NCBI GenBank assembly: GCA_028023455.1
Contig: JAQFVV010000027.1
Coordinates: forward strand, 6,571,845-6,635,844
Reading direction: 5' to 3'
Source: Epiperipatus broadwayi
Lineage: Eukaryota > Onychophora > Udeonychophora > Euonychophora > Peripatidae
Length of the DNA: 64,000 nt
The position numbers and the translations under genes are program-made. Below the pieces are notes generated by a model that searched no databases, had not been told where the DNA came from, and saw only the letters and a program-made list of their open reading frames with translations. Of this stretch, positions 31,835-44,100 are shown one piece after another; position 1 is the first letter of the stretch; every line of letters starts with the position of its first letter.

Positions 31835-33075
31835 AAATTAAAGTGTTTTCATATAAAAAAAAATATGATGTAGCTAGAATTGTATGAAAGGGAGTTAATA
31901 GCAGGCTTAACATTGGTTATAATGTGTTATGTGTTAGTAAAGGGGTGTTAAATTACTTTGAGAAGTAGGAAGACATGCATTAAATTCAGATGTGTGGATG
32001 TCAAAGGAGGCAATTCAAGGAGAAATGGGATGAACAAGTTTTTATATGAGAGATGCAAAAAGCAAAATGAAAATGTTCAGTAGATTGCAGTTTATGGATA
32101 ATAAGAGAATAGCTAAAATAGTATTTAATTGGGTTATGAGTAAAGGGCAGGCAACATGATAGTTGAGAAAGGTATTACAGAATGCAGAAGATTTGGATAA
32201 AGAATTTATGTCAGTATACTTATACAAAAGGTGGGATGATTGTGTTAGGTGAATTTTGAGTGTTATAGTGGTAAGGAATGAGATAGAGAATAAATGCATT
32301 AATAAAGAGTAGGGAGTTGGAGAGATGGAGAACAAGTATGGAGAGTAAAAAGAGTTTATATATGTATATAATATCAAATAATATAAGTATAATAAAACAA
32401 TTCACTAGAATAAAACTATAAAATTTTTAAAAAATGCCTATATAAAATTAAAGATTAAATCCTTTGCTATAGCCAGCTTCAACGTATTCCACCATCTTAA
32501 GAAGCAATACATTAATATTTTTTAAAATTTTTGTAGTTTTATTCTAGTGAATTGTTATATACATATATATATATATAGAAATAAACAAAATATTGGGTGT
32601 GAGTTAATTTATGTTAATAAGAAGGAAAGTAATTTATTGATTAAGACTCAAACAGGATCCTTAGCAACAAGGGAATATACACATAAATGGAAAAATGTGG
32701 GTGATTTAGCTGCAAGTTGTGTAAGGAAGGCATAGAAAATTTCAGGCATCTGTTAATTGAATGTAAATGCCTGAAAGCAGAAAGGGTAAAAATAATGAAG
32801 TTGTGGAAAAATAAATATGAACAAAGTGATTATACAGGGAAAGTTATTTGTTTTTATGATGGATTTGGGAAAAGATAAGGGGATTTAGATGTAAAGGTCA
32901 TGTAGTTGACAGAGATTATGTTGTGGAAATGGGATGGAGCAGAATAGAGAAGAATATGGGGAAACTTATGATGGGGAATGGAAAGCAAAGGTAAAGTGGC
33001 TAAGAAGATTCTCTGCCATAGTGGCTGAGAGATTCCTGACTTCATATAAGGAGGTCACACTGCATTGCATCGCAG
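31835..33075 (+). mobile_element. LINE-B 3' part, plus strand, split by a MITE
   Basis: This copy covers the region after the RT palm to the 3' end (gaggtcacactgcattgcat at about 33050-33070). The C-terminal part 32570-32735 reads NKQNIGCELIYVNKKESNLL and SLATREYTHKWKNVGDLA, followed by the CxxC...H...C knuckle region. It is interrupted at 32396-32556. Confidence 0.85.
32396..32556. mobile_element. 161-bp MITE with ~40-bp terminal inverted repeats
   Basis: Ends aacaattcactagaataaaa and its mirror (ending tctagtgaattgtt) pair over about 40 bp with two or three mismatches. It sits inside LINE-B, whose sequence resumes at 32570, so it is younger than that LINE copy. Confidence 0.85.
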
Positions 33076-33449
33076 TTTGATTTACATGTTATACTTTTTC
33101 TGCAGATGATGTAAGAGGATATTCTATGATGTGATATTTAATGATTGACTTTGGTTTTTTTATCTTAAAGAAAGTTTATAAAGTGAATAATTTCAGATTA
33201 AACTTTCTATTATTTAATATATTGGTTTGAAATTCAATAAAGATTAATTTTACTGTACTGGATTTTATATTATCATATATGGCAATTGAAGAGCATATTA
33301 GTTGGGTTTCTGATTTTGTCATTGTATTTTTAAAATTTTACAGAGCATCTTTAAATTAAACTTTTCTAATCTTTTTATATGTTAATAGGGTGTCCAAGTT
33401 TCACATCCATGCAATAAATTGGGTAAAATAATAAATTTACATACAGTTA
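33076..33449. other. AT-rich intron
   Basis: Nothing recognisable. Confidence 0.45.
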
Positions 33450-33451
33450 AC

Positions 33452-33686
33452 TTATAATAACAATCAACCTTTAAGATATTAACAATCCCAAACTGTTGTC
33501 AAGGCAACATTTTTTAACCATTAAGGGGGTATCACCTTTATATGTGATCTAATAAGTTTATATAGACACTAAAGATTGCAACTTGATCAAGTGTTTATAT
33601 AAATATATCAGACCGCCTTTATTGTTAAAGGTTGCCTTGACTACAGATTGAGATTGTTGATAGATTAAGGGTTGATTGTTATCAGC
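33452..33686. repeat. Fold-back element, arms ~90-100 bp
   Basis: Left arm words ataacaatcaacc, gtcaaggcaac and aagggggtatca are mirrored on the right (aaaggttgccttgac, gggttgattgttat). The arms are diverged and contain small indels. Confidence 0.75.
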
Positions 33687-33784
33687 TACGTTTATAAAAC
33701 TATTAAAGCCTTGATTATTTGGGTTTATTGTCTTAGTATAGCTAACTTAGTAATAGTAATCATTTGACTTGTTAAAACAGCGGT

Positions 33785-34095
33785 AACACCTTTGAGTCTT
33801 CTTTGGATTGGACATGTGAAGTGAATGAACAATGCCAGACTTCCTAAAATGTTATTTTATGGACATTAGCATGGATTTCATGGAAGAGTTAAACCATCTC
33901 TACATTATAAGGATTATCTGGTACCAATGTAGTATGCGCTCTACATCATTTTGGAAACCAGAGAGAATCCCAAAACCATTGCAAAGATAACGTCCTAAAA
34001 TATTAAATGAATAAAGAAATGGCCCAGTATGTTCTATATGTGGATGTATTTGAGGTTCACAGATTAGTTTGTATAGTCATTGCCAAAATCATTTC
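33785..34095 (+). mobile_element. LINE relic of a third type, C-terminal zinc-finger end
   Basis: Plus frames read LLWIGHVK-MNNARLPKMLFYG, GRVKPSLHYKDYL and later PVCSICGC...GSQISLYSHCQNH. This is the common LINE C-terminus (W-x-GHV-R, GRP-x-RYKD, then a CxxC...HxxxxH finger), but different from LINE-B and RTE. Stops and frame shifts show it is dead. Confidence 0.7.
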
Positions 34096-35190
34096 TAGAG
34101 CAATTATTTTTCCTCTCTCTTTTCTTTCATTCTTTATTTTTGCTTGGAGTTAGAATAACCATGCTCGTTTATGAATGAATATGCATTATTATCATCATTT
34201 TTTCATCTTAGAAATGGAATGGCAAAATTTGCTATGGCTGTTTCTGCGGCTCCTACTATTCAAAATCACTTTGCTTTATTGAGAAGGGAGGACATAGAAA
34301 TGTGAATGCTCATTAGACAAAAATGGTTTACTTGAACGAAGGTGAGCCACCGTGCTTCTTCACATCAAATAAAGGCAATGTATAAAAAAGTCAATGAAAT
34401 TTGTAGTTTGAAAAGTTTTTAATTTGAATGTAACTTTGATCAAACTGTTCCCAGGAGAGTGGAAAATTTAGAGACCTACGATGGCTGGTCCATAGCCCTG
34501 CAGCACCCTGGAAAAAATATTTATTTAATTTGTGCTTGAAAATATCAGTAATATAATAATCGTTCAGTATTTTTGCATAATTGTTATGTAAATACAAGTA
34601 ATTAATCCATCTTTAAAAGGAATTATTGTAAGCGATGCTTGAGATTTCATTAAAAGGTGCTGCTAATTATGGCAGTGCCAGAAATGCTGAACAGCAAGTT
34701 CTGCAGAGGTTCATTTGCTATAATCAACTGGGTAATAGCCCTGTTGGTGCTGCTTGCCATTGCAGCGTCAGTAGTTATTTGAACATAATCTGGTTTATCT
34801 TCAGAGCAAATAGATTTTTGGTTTTCATTTAGGATGAGCAATAAAGTATTCATTCCGTTGTTTTTTTTGTAATTAACGTTTATAAATTAACATACAATCA
34901 TTTATTACAGAAAGATGTAACAATAAAAAAATAAATATTTATCATGGATAGCTTTGAATATATATATATATAAATTACATTTTCCAAATTGACATTATAT
35001 GGAAAATTGAAATAAAAGGAATTGGTCGAACAACTCCTGATATTATCATTGGTCAAGCAGCAGTTAGTAGAAATAAAGACTACAGTAGATCTTTCAACAA
35101 TAATTGTTGTGTAGAAATAATAAGATGATGTAGTTGTAAAATTAGAAATGCTCTGTTTGTTTCTTTGCTTATGTTTTGGCGAGATGTTGT
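34096..35190. other. Intron with mixed-composition blocks, unassigned
   Basis: Blocks at 34200-34330, 34440-34510 and 34630-34850 have higher GC and short open frames on both strands, but no recognisable motif. They could be old repeats. Confidence 0.4.
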
Positions 35191-35197
35191 AATTATG

Positions 35198-35415
35198 CCC
35201 CCCCCCCTGCTTAATTTTTTTTACTGACCATTACTGCTAGTGACTGTGACTCACTTTTTATATCAGCAAGCCCCCCCCCCTTCTTAAATTTTTTTACTGG
35301 CCATTACTGCTAGTGACTGTGACTCACTTTTTATATCAGCAAGCCCCCCCCCTTCTTAAATTTTTTTACTGGCCATTACTGCTAGTGACTGTGACTCACT
35401 TTTTATATCAGCAAA
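35198..35415. repeat. 73-bp unit in three tandem copies, each led by a C run
   Basis: C runs of 10, 10 and 9 lie at 35198-35207, 35271-35280 and 35344-35352. Each is followed by the same segment ending actcactttttatatcagcaa. Copies two and three are identical apart from the C count, so the expansion is recent or is an assembly artefact. Confidence 0.93.
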
Positions 35416-37864
35416 GAAGTACCTAATATTAGTATAATAAGTTGATCTCCAATCATTGGTTGAAGTGATGGATGTTGAAAATAGTCCCACCTTGGAAAAT
35501 TATTTTACATCAAGAAAACCAAAAAAATCTCAACAGAAAATGTAGCTCTGATTTTTCATCTTTCCCGCTAATAAATAATGCAATGAGGGATGTTGGGTTA
35601 ATAAGAAATTCTCATTAAGTTGAAAAAAGATAGAGGGAGCTGCAATAATCTTGAATATTTTCACATAAGAATCATGTGAATGACAATTACAATCCTAAAA
35701 GTAATAAAAAACTGGGTTAAGATAATCTGCAGGTGTGTATACTCTTTGAATCTTAATCCAGTTCATTTGCCTTGCCATTATTAATCCTTTTTAAACTGAT
35801 AATCCACAATTTAAGAGCATTCAACTATAATTATAACTTATAACAGGAGTATATTTAATGAACATTGGGGATTAAGATAATTAAAACAATATTACCAATT
35901 CATACATTTTTTCATCCATGTAACCAAAGCAGACTTTATCCATGCGCTCACTTATTACAAAGGACCACCAATGAGTATGCAGAAGTGGATCTCACTTATT
36001 TTTACCAATCTGTGAGAATTACTCCATTCAAACTCCATTTCTATGTTATTAACCAAGTGATTAAGTATATTGGCTCCAATAAATGTTTAAGGGCATCACA
36101 GATCCTAATAGCTCTAGAGACATTTAAGAACCATGTCAGATACTTGAATTTGTTCAAAGCCAGTCAGGATTAACTAAAACATTCTAATTATTTAATTATA
36201 ACTCTTTTTGCCTTTCTTCACAATCGACTTAATTTGATGCCATAAAAATTATGATGGGAGCTAAAGAAACCTAAAAAAGTTTGGGGGGGGTATGAAAAAA
36301 CTGTTTTTTTTTGCTCATCAAAATATGGTTTTTTTAAAAAGAAAATATATTTTTTTTTTTTTGAATATTAATTAAAAAGTAATCAATGGTTTATTGCTTG
36401 TGGATTAGTACGTACTCCTGGAGCTGTGATCTATGTGCTTGAGGTTCAGAATCTAGCATGCATTAAATCATACTGGACATGATCTGAACTGATAATTGTG
36501 AAGATGACATTCTATGCAAATTTATACAGTGTGTCCCACAGAAAGATGACTTTTTTCTTCTATCTGCTTGCAGTATTATCTAGGGGTCAGTGCATGTACC
36601 ACTTAGTGATATAGTTTAACTGTTTCTCACAAAAAATTACAGCACTAGTGCCAGGATTAGGAATCTTTTTGGTCACTATTTTCCTTGGCTTTTCGGTAAC
36701 CTCCTATTCACTATAAGAAATAAGTATATGGAAGATATTCATGCAGAAAGATCATTGAAGATGATCAACAAAGGTAGATAACCTATCATCACATTTCATA
36801 TCATAGCCTGCGATTCAGATATGTTAGTGCCCTAAATATTTTGTGGTGAATAACTCAAGTATGATGCTAAGATATGCATTGATTCAGTTACGGCTTTTCA
36901 AGAGGCTTGGAGAAAAAACTGATCACCTTTTTTGGTAGGAAACATTGTATAGTCAAAGGACTATTTGCCAAATAAAACTTTATTTGATCTCCATTTGAAT
37001 GTTATGACGGCCCACATCTCTGATAATCTGATAGATTTTGAAAATACATTTTTAAGATTGATATATAATTGATCTTGTATTTAATTCTTACTGATATATT
37101 CATTCTTATAAAAATTGATTTTCCCCCATCTGTTTGCTGGTTGCCTGAATGTCACTGTTTAGAACATGATGGTACAGGTCAGTGGCAAAAGAGTACAACA
37201 CGATGACCTAAATAAAGATCTCTTGATTCTTGTAAACCTTTCTTTCATAAAATAATTACAGACAACAATAGACATTAATTCTCTAATAAATATGTTGGAT
37301 TTTATAAAACTCGTTTTTCCAATACACTGTATGTCAAATTCCTAATCGACTTTTTTTTTTTAAAAAAACTAACTTGTAAAAATTGGGTTATAATTTTAAA
37401 AATTTACTTTATCTATCAAGCAGCGCTTTGACGACAATTTTTTGTACTAAAAATCAATGGAGGTTTTTTTTTTAATCCTCCAAACATACATATTTTTAAA
37501 ATGTACCACAGTTCATTAAAATCTTTTGACATTAGGGAACTATAGCATTGCGATAACACACCAATCATCGGTGTCGACAGGTACTTTGCAATTGTTTGGC
37601 ATTTTCTTAACAGAGTCACTCCTGAATTAGATTTCCATTCGTGAGCTCTAATATTAGAACTATATTAAGATTAATAAACCCTCTATTAATTAATACGATC
37701 GAACTTTCAAAATTGTATCTCTTTATCTAATAACTGAAATTTGAATGTGAAAAGATGAATGAATACATCATTTTGGTATGAGTGCGTGAGTTTAGATTAA
37801 GAATGAAATAGAGTTTAAAATGGAGTAGTGCTAAAAATTATATTCGACAAATATTTTTACTTTT
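35416..37864. other. Intron without recognised gene
   Basis: No supported gene. A 102-codon plus frame at 35865-36173 shows no known motif. Homopolymer runs occur near 36280-36360 and 37350-37470. Confidence 0.4.
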
Positions 37865-37881
37865 TATAATACTGTATATGT

Positions 37882-38395
37882 GAATCTTTTCTACAGTACA
37901 GGCTTTTTCATACCTGCATTCCAATATGTAATATATAGGGGTTTGAACTCAGACTTTCGCACGCCCCTCAACTATCCACACTCATACTGCCTACACACTT
38001 GATCACACCCATGCCCTTCCCTCATATATGTATGTAAACGAATATGTTCTACTATACATGAGGGGTTAGAGTTACTTCTGGTCAGCATGGGTAGGATGAG
38101 AAGGTTGGCACCAATGTGGGATTTGAGCGTTCCATCATCAATTTTCAATGAAATGGATGGCTGAAGAGTTATTTTGTCCATTAAAGTATGAAGATTGGAT
38201 CTTCATATAAACTGAGCATTGATTGTTTATATGTGTGGAAATGATAATGTGGACCAACTGACGAGTGCTGTTTGAGCACGAAATGCGTGTATTGGTGATT
38301 ATTTATCTTTTCGACATGTGTGTGATCAAGTGTGTCAGCAGTCTGATATAGCATGGATAGTTGAGGGTCATGTGAAAGTCTGAGTTCAACCCCTA
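37882..38395. mobile_element. Family B element, 514 bp, with 17-bp flanking repeats and an intact ribozyme
   Basis: The left end is the terminal ctacagtacaggctttt segment followed by the gaactcagactttcgcac arm. The right arm mirrors it and ends ctgagttcaacccctata. The 17-bp word tataatactgtatatgt lies at 37865-37881 and at 38396-38412, a clear target-site duplication. The left arm lost its ribozyme by deletion; the right arm keeps a complete one at 38241-38306. Confidence 0.85.
38241..38306 (+). ncRNA. Type I hammerhead ribozyme, family B, core intact
   Basis: Order on the plus strand: ACCAA (stem I strand, 38253-38257), CTGACGA (38258-38264), stem II GTGCT-GTTTG-AGCAC (38265-38279), GAAA (38280-38283), very short stem III with loop in TGCGTGT, cleavage base A at 38291, then TTGGT (38292-38296) pairing with ACCAA. 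Outer stem I adds ATAAT with ATTAT across an internal loop. All invariant bases fit CUGANGA...GAA...NUH. Predicted cut is between 38291 and 38292. A minimal stem III is known from metazoan and Penelope-like hammerheads, which are thought to work as dimers. Confidence 0.82.
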
Positions 38396-38412
38396 TATAA
38401 TACTGTATATGT

Positions 38413-38827
38413 TAAATGAAACATTATTTACTCCTTTTGAGTGGCATCATTAATAATAGGCACTCTAAAATAAGCACGACCATATTCTAATTTTACGATG
38501 ACAAAAGATAGAAAGACAAAAGAAATCAGAGTTAGAAATGAGTTTTTGTGAATCACAGGTACGGTTGTATACATAGAGTGCTGGTTCTTTAATTTATATA
38601 TATAAATATATATGTTTAACATATTGCAAAGGCGTTTTTTTAATTTCTTCTGAAACATTCAATATCTTGTCGATCTGCAGCTCTCTCTGCTTCACCTCTT
38701 TGTAATGTCTTTGAGGTAATCTTTACAATGCCAAAGAAAGGGGGTTGTCTCTTTCATAAAATCGTGTTCAAATTAACACCAACTGCTATTATAGGAAGTC
38801 CATATCTGATTCAATATTGCAATTGCA
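38413..38827. other. Intron without recognised feature
   Basis: Nothing recognisable. Confidence 0.4.
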
Positions 38828-39010
38828 AGAGTAGATCTCAATTCTATTGCCATTCACAGTATGGGTGAGTAATCCAAGAGCAGATCTTAACTCTAGTACC
38901 ATCCATAGGGTGGCTAAGCAATCCAAGGGGTAGATCTAAATTCTGGTACCATCTATAGTACCCAAAGAATATATTCTCAAATCTAGTTGCCATCTATAGT
39001 ATCTGCAATA
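38828..39010. repeat. About four diverged ~50-bp tandem units
   Basis: The motif gtagatct-aattct-gtaccatc-atag recurs near 38830, 38880, 38930 and 38972 with substitutions and small indels. Confidence 0.75.
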
Positions 39011-40302
39011 CCAGAATCCACGATTTCCAGTTGATCCTCCACTTAGATCCCAATCCACATATTGTATTCTGGCTTTTACCTTGATCAGTGAAGTTTAGAC
39101 AATTATGCACCCAGCAACAATCTTTAACTTTATTTTACAATTCAAGCTAAAACTCTGAAAATTTAACTCATCCTAAGATTCTGAATCCATCATAATGTAT
39201 TTGAATAGACATAGATCTGACTCCAGATTAGTAACCATATATTTTAGTAATCTCATTTCTTTATTCACTCTAGGCACTTGTTGGCTATAAATACTACTAA
39301 TAACAAATCACTTTTAATTTTTTACATTACATAATATATGATAAAACAAGAGATGCTCTATTGTAGCTGCAAATGACTGAATATTTAGACCCCCCATTTC
39401 TAACTTGGGATATAGATGCCAACAGTTAATAAAGAACTGCGGGTACTAAAATATCCAATTACTGATTTGGTGTCAGATCTAAATAACTAGTAATGAAAGA
39501 TGCTTTGGTCACAAAAATCATAGGTTGTTTGAATTTTCAGGAGAAAGAGTACTAAAATGGAAATGAAGATGATTACTAGATGTTTAACTGCATTAAAAAC
39601 TGGTCTGGAGATGGGAATATAAATGCACTATTATCTAATATACATTGATTACTCAATCTCTCTATAGATGGCACTAGATTAGACAATTGTTCTTGTTTTG
39701 TTACATGTAGTGTAAAGAATTATATGATTTGGTTAATATAATTGCATCCAGCAAACACTACCTTATCTTTTTTCTTCTGAAAGGTTTTTGTTCCAAGTTT
39801 AGCAGTGGTATTTTATAAAAAACTAACATCACCTGTTGCATTTTTAACTGCGTTTAAGTAAGTTCTTAAAATGACAAACAGTATCAAAATTAACAATAAA
39901 ATTCATAAACATCATGAGATATTCTTAAATGAAATTTTTCCAGAGCCTTTAAGTTCCATTAATACAACTCTATATATAATTAGTTTAATTGAAACAGTTA
40001 CATCATCAAAAATAATATATCATGTTTAATTGTAGCAACATTAGAACTGGGTTCATTTATGCACCCTCACTGTCCACATCTGCCATTCTATCTTTTAAAT
40101 GACCTAAATATTTAAATGAACCACATTCTCAAACTAAAAGTTGCTGAAATGTTACTTCCTTCATTACTAATAAAGTATTCAGGTTGGGTTTTTTAACATT
40201 ATTAACTGAATCTATTTATAGGTTGATATGCCCAATATCATCTGACCCCTCATGTGCTACCCATATTCTTACAAGTACTGTAATACACCTTGGCTTCTTC
40301 TT
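39011..40302. other. Intron without recognised feature
   Basis: No gene or named repeat is seen. Confidence 0.4.
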
Positions 40303-40795
40303 TATCATAGTCAAGAATCTCTTAGCCACTATGCCCTGAGAAACCTGTTAACCACTTTCCCTTCCATTTCCATTCCCGACCCCAAGTTTTCCCCATATTT
40401 TTCTTTATCCTGCTCCATCCCATTTCCACAACAATCTTTGTCACCTCTATGGCTTTTATATATAAATCCCTCTTATCTTTTCCCAAACCCAGCATATAGA
40501 AACCATGAACTCACTTTCTGTATAATCACTTTGTTTATATTTATTCTTCCACAACTTCATTATTTGTACTCTTTCTGTTTGTAGGCATTTACATTCAATC
40601 AACAGATGCCTAATATTTTATATGCCTTCCTTACACAATTTTCAAACTAAATCACCCATCTTTTTCCATTTATGTGTATATCCCCTTGTTGCTAAAGATC
40701 CCGTTCGAGCCTTAAGCAGTAAACTATTTCCCTTGCTATTATCATAAATTAACTCTTACCCAATATTGCATTTACTTACACTTTTTACTCTCCAC
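40303..40795 (-). mobile_element. LINE-B 3' fragment
   Basis: The minus strand shows the LINE-B 3' region from the ctcttagccactatgccc block (near 40318) to the NIGxELIYDNS region near 40740-40760. It is directly followed by a scrap of RTE LINE. Confidence 0.75.
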
Positions 40796-40796
40796 T

Positions 40797-40902
40797 TTCT
40801 TTGTAATTCAATCCATCTTCTCTGATGTTTAACCTTTCTTCTCTACATCATCCCAGCACACTTCTCTATTTCATACATACATCTCATATGGATCTCTAAG
40901 GT
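40797..40902 (-). mobile_element. RTE-type LINE scrap
   Basis: The minus strand matches the RTE C-terminal segment (gggatgatgtagagaag, cagagaagatggattgaa). Internal to the element, with no tail. Confidence 0.65.
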
Positions 40903-40983
40903 ATGATTGTCTCTAGCAGAGAACGACATGATTTAAAAAGAAAAGTGAAAGAGGCTTGCTTTATTGCTAGGGACAATCATACC
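40900..40983. repeat. Small inverted-repeat element, 19-bp ends
   Basis: ggtatgattgtctctagca at the left and its mirror tgctagggacaatcatacc at the right enclose about 45 bp. No target duplication could be confirmed. Confidence 0.7.
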
Positions 40984-40987
40984 ATCA

Positions 40988-41125
40988 ACAGAAAAGACAC
41001 ATGCTACAATATATCCAAGAAATGGAATATATAAAGTCATTTGCATAAATTTGCATTGCAGTTAACCACTTTCTTTAGTTACAATATGACTATGACTATG
41101 AGGGCTATGTCGCTTGAAAGCGCTC
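40988..41125 (+). repeat. Single arm of the fold-back family seen at 55928
   Basis: Words ccaagaaatggaatat, ttgcataaatttgcat and cttgaaagcgctcagcc correspond in order to the arm of the 55928-56301 element. Confidence 0.65.
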
Positions 41126-44100
41126 AGCCACACATATACATATTTATTTTGTATTATTTTAATATGCAAAGACTTTAAAAATTCAGCTTTGTGTGTGCAC
41201 GCATTGTTAGCGCAATCATATTTATACAGTAGTATTTAACTGCAAAGTTTAAACATCTTGCTTATAACATTACAATATTAACCAAAAAAAAAAACCTTAC
41301 TAAAATTCTTCCACAACAATGATTTTATCTATTAACAAATAGATCTTTTCAAGTGAAACTCAACTAAACATATATATATTCTAACCTGGTCTTGTGCATC
41401 CTCACTTCAGAATAGTATATGATATAAAATAAAACGTGTTCTAGCTCAGTTAATAATTAATAAATAAAATATTCAGCATTAAAATTAAAATGTTTCACTA
41501 GCTCAAATTTAAAATACGAATAAGGTTCAGTTTATAAAAATAAATTAAATAAATATTTAATATTTTTATGAGACTTGAAGTGAAAATACAGGTGACAAGA
41601 TAGATTACATTGAGCCAATATCCCACAGGATATTACCTCAATGGCATAAGAACACTATCCCCCCTTATTACTATTTCAAATAACAAACTCATAGTATTCT
41701 TACGACTTTAATAACTTCTACTCACTAAGATTAAACTAATAATTAACTCTTAATCTTCTATTTGTAATAATGTAGCTCAAATAAAATAATCTCAGGTTCA
41801 TAAAGTTTATTCTAAGTTAATTTAAAAATACGGTAGTAAAATATGAGAAGGGATTTTATGTCATAATCTACTACACTGAAACTAATAATAATAAATAATA
41901 ATAATAATATTCTTCATTGTTTAACTACTACTGGATATCTTTTCTTTTCGTTATATTTTTATTACCATAATAAAATAATACAATAATTTTATATAATCTT
42001 TTATCTTCATGTAATGATATAATAAATACGTGGTAGCATATGATAATCTGATAGACAAAGGATGTGTGGCAACTGATAGCTTATAATTCAATATACTATT
42101 GTGATAACTGATTTATGACCAATAAAATAATATAAAATTATGATTATTTAATTAAAAGAATACCAATAAAATATTTAAATTCTTAAATATAACTCTCTAT
42201 TTATCTTTTTGTGCAAAATTATATATTTGTTTCAATTGTTATGAATATATCGTGATTTCATGCAGTGAAGTGGAGAAATAAATAATCCAGACACAAAAAT
42301 TTTGAAAAACAAATTTTAACAAAGTTTATTAACAACAACAAATAAAACAAACAATTTATGTACATTATTTACAATGGATATCCTGATTTTATTCTTACAT
42401 TTTTATCTACTAGGTTATAAAAAATAATTTATAGTTTAGTTATATCTTTATTTAGACTTAAGACCAAATAATAAAAAAAAAAAATGTTACCATTTGGTTT
42501 CTCGTTATGGTTAACTTATTACAAATATATTTACTTATTTTAGTAGCAAAATATTTCATCCTTAATATTATTAAACTATCTTATTTTTAAAACATTCATA
42601 GGAAAACATTCTACAGAAAAACAAAATTAACTTTATAATGAGTATGGATTTCTCAAAATATTTAAAAATTTCATCTTGCAAAGTCAAAGATGTTACATAA
42701 AATATTCATCCCAAAATTCAGTACTAGATTTTAGTGTTTTATCACACGATGTTTACTAATCATAATATATTCTTATTTAGCCTTACTTTAGTATGATATA
42801 AGTGTAATAATCAATATATTCCTGTTATTCAATAAACAAAAAATAATATATTATGCATATTGTTTATATAATTTACATTGTACTATTGTATTTTAAAAAT
42901 ATGCAATACTTATTTTCTTCCAAAATAATAATAAAGCATTCAAAAATTATTATCACTTTAAAGAAAATATCTTTGTTTAGATACTCTATTTTAAAAATTT
43001 ATATTTCACTTCCGAAATAAAATTCAAAAATATTCTATGATTCTTTCCTTTCCCTTAGGATACATTGAACCTTCAATTTCAAGTTATAAAATTCTGTTCC
43101 TTATAAGCAAATAAACCAATCTTATACAAAAACGATAGCATAACCTAAGTTCTAAATTATTTATCATTTCTTTTCAAAATATCTTACTGAACGATGCAGT
43201 TACATGAAATAAAGATAGTGAAATAGATGCATAGGATTTAAGGAAGAAAGCTAGAGTATCATTCATAACATATCTCAAAAATTATGGCACAGTGCATTAA
43301 CAAGAAAATAGAGGTATAACATTTACCTGTCTAATATCCTCTAGTACATAAAAGATGTTAAAGCTATTTCTTCAACTTTATTAGAACATCAAATATTTAA
43401 AGAAATATAAAACACTGTCCAAATAAAATGTGTATCAGTCATAGGGCTTTGTTAACTATGCTGATATCCACATAAATACTAAATATTATTTCTATTCCAT
43501 ATCATATCCTATTTCTTAAAAAAAAAACATCTTGGTTTCCTGTTCACTAAGTACTTCCAAGCCACTATCTCAACATTATTTCTCAAGATTTTCCACATCT
43601 TACATCGATAAATAACTATCTGCATTTACAAAAACAATAAATAAAATTCACTGATAATTTTAAAAACAATCTAGCTGTTCCATAAGAAAAGTCTGTCCAC
43701 TTCATCATTCTGTATGCTTAATCATATATAATATAATCAGACAATATTTGAATATCCTAACATGAGAATTTTAAAAGAATCACATAATTATTTGTTATTA
43801 TGTTGGATTATATCACTAATATATATAAAAAAATCATTGTACGCATATTTTCAAATCAATCCTATCTCATAATGTTTTTTAAAATGTTGTATGAAAATGC
43901 ATTACATATAATTAAAACTTTTACACTTCATTCTTACTATCCATAGATGATCTAAAGAAAACAAAATATGCATTATAAATTATTAATAGTCATTATTATT
44001 ACCAAAATAACCTTTATCTGGTCATCATATTCAGTAGGCTTCTTCATCCACTAGATACCGATCATTGCAAACAAAGAAATATACACTCATACACTTTATC

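Noticed and set aside
34635-34853. Overlapping open frames on both strands
   Set aside because: Neither translation resembles a known family, and they are mirror by-products of a GC-richer stretch.
35865-36173. Open frame of 102 codons on the plus strand
   Set aside because: No recognised motif, no splice or promoter context, and a length expected by chance in several tens of kb of AT-rich DNA.
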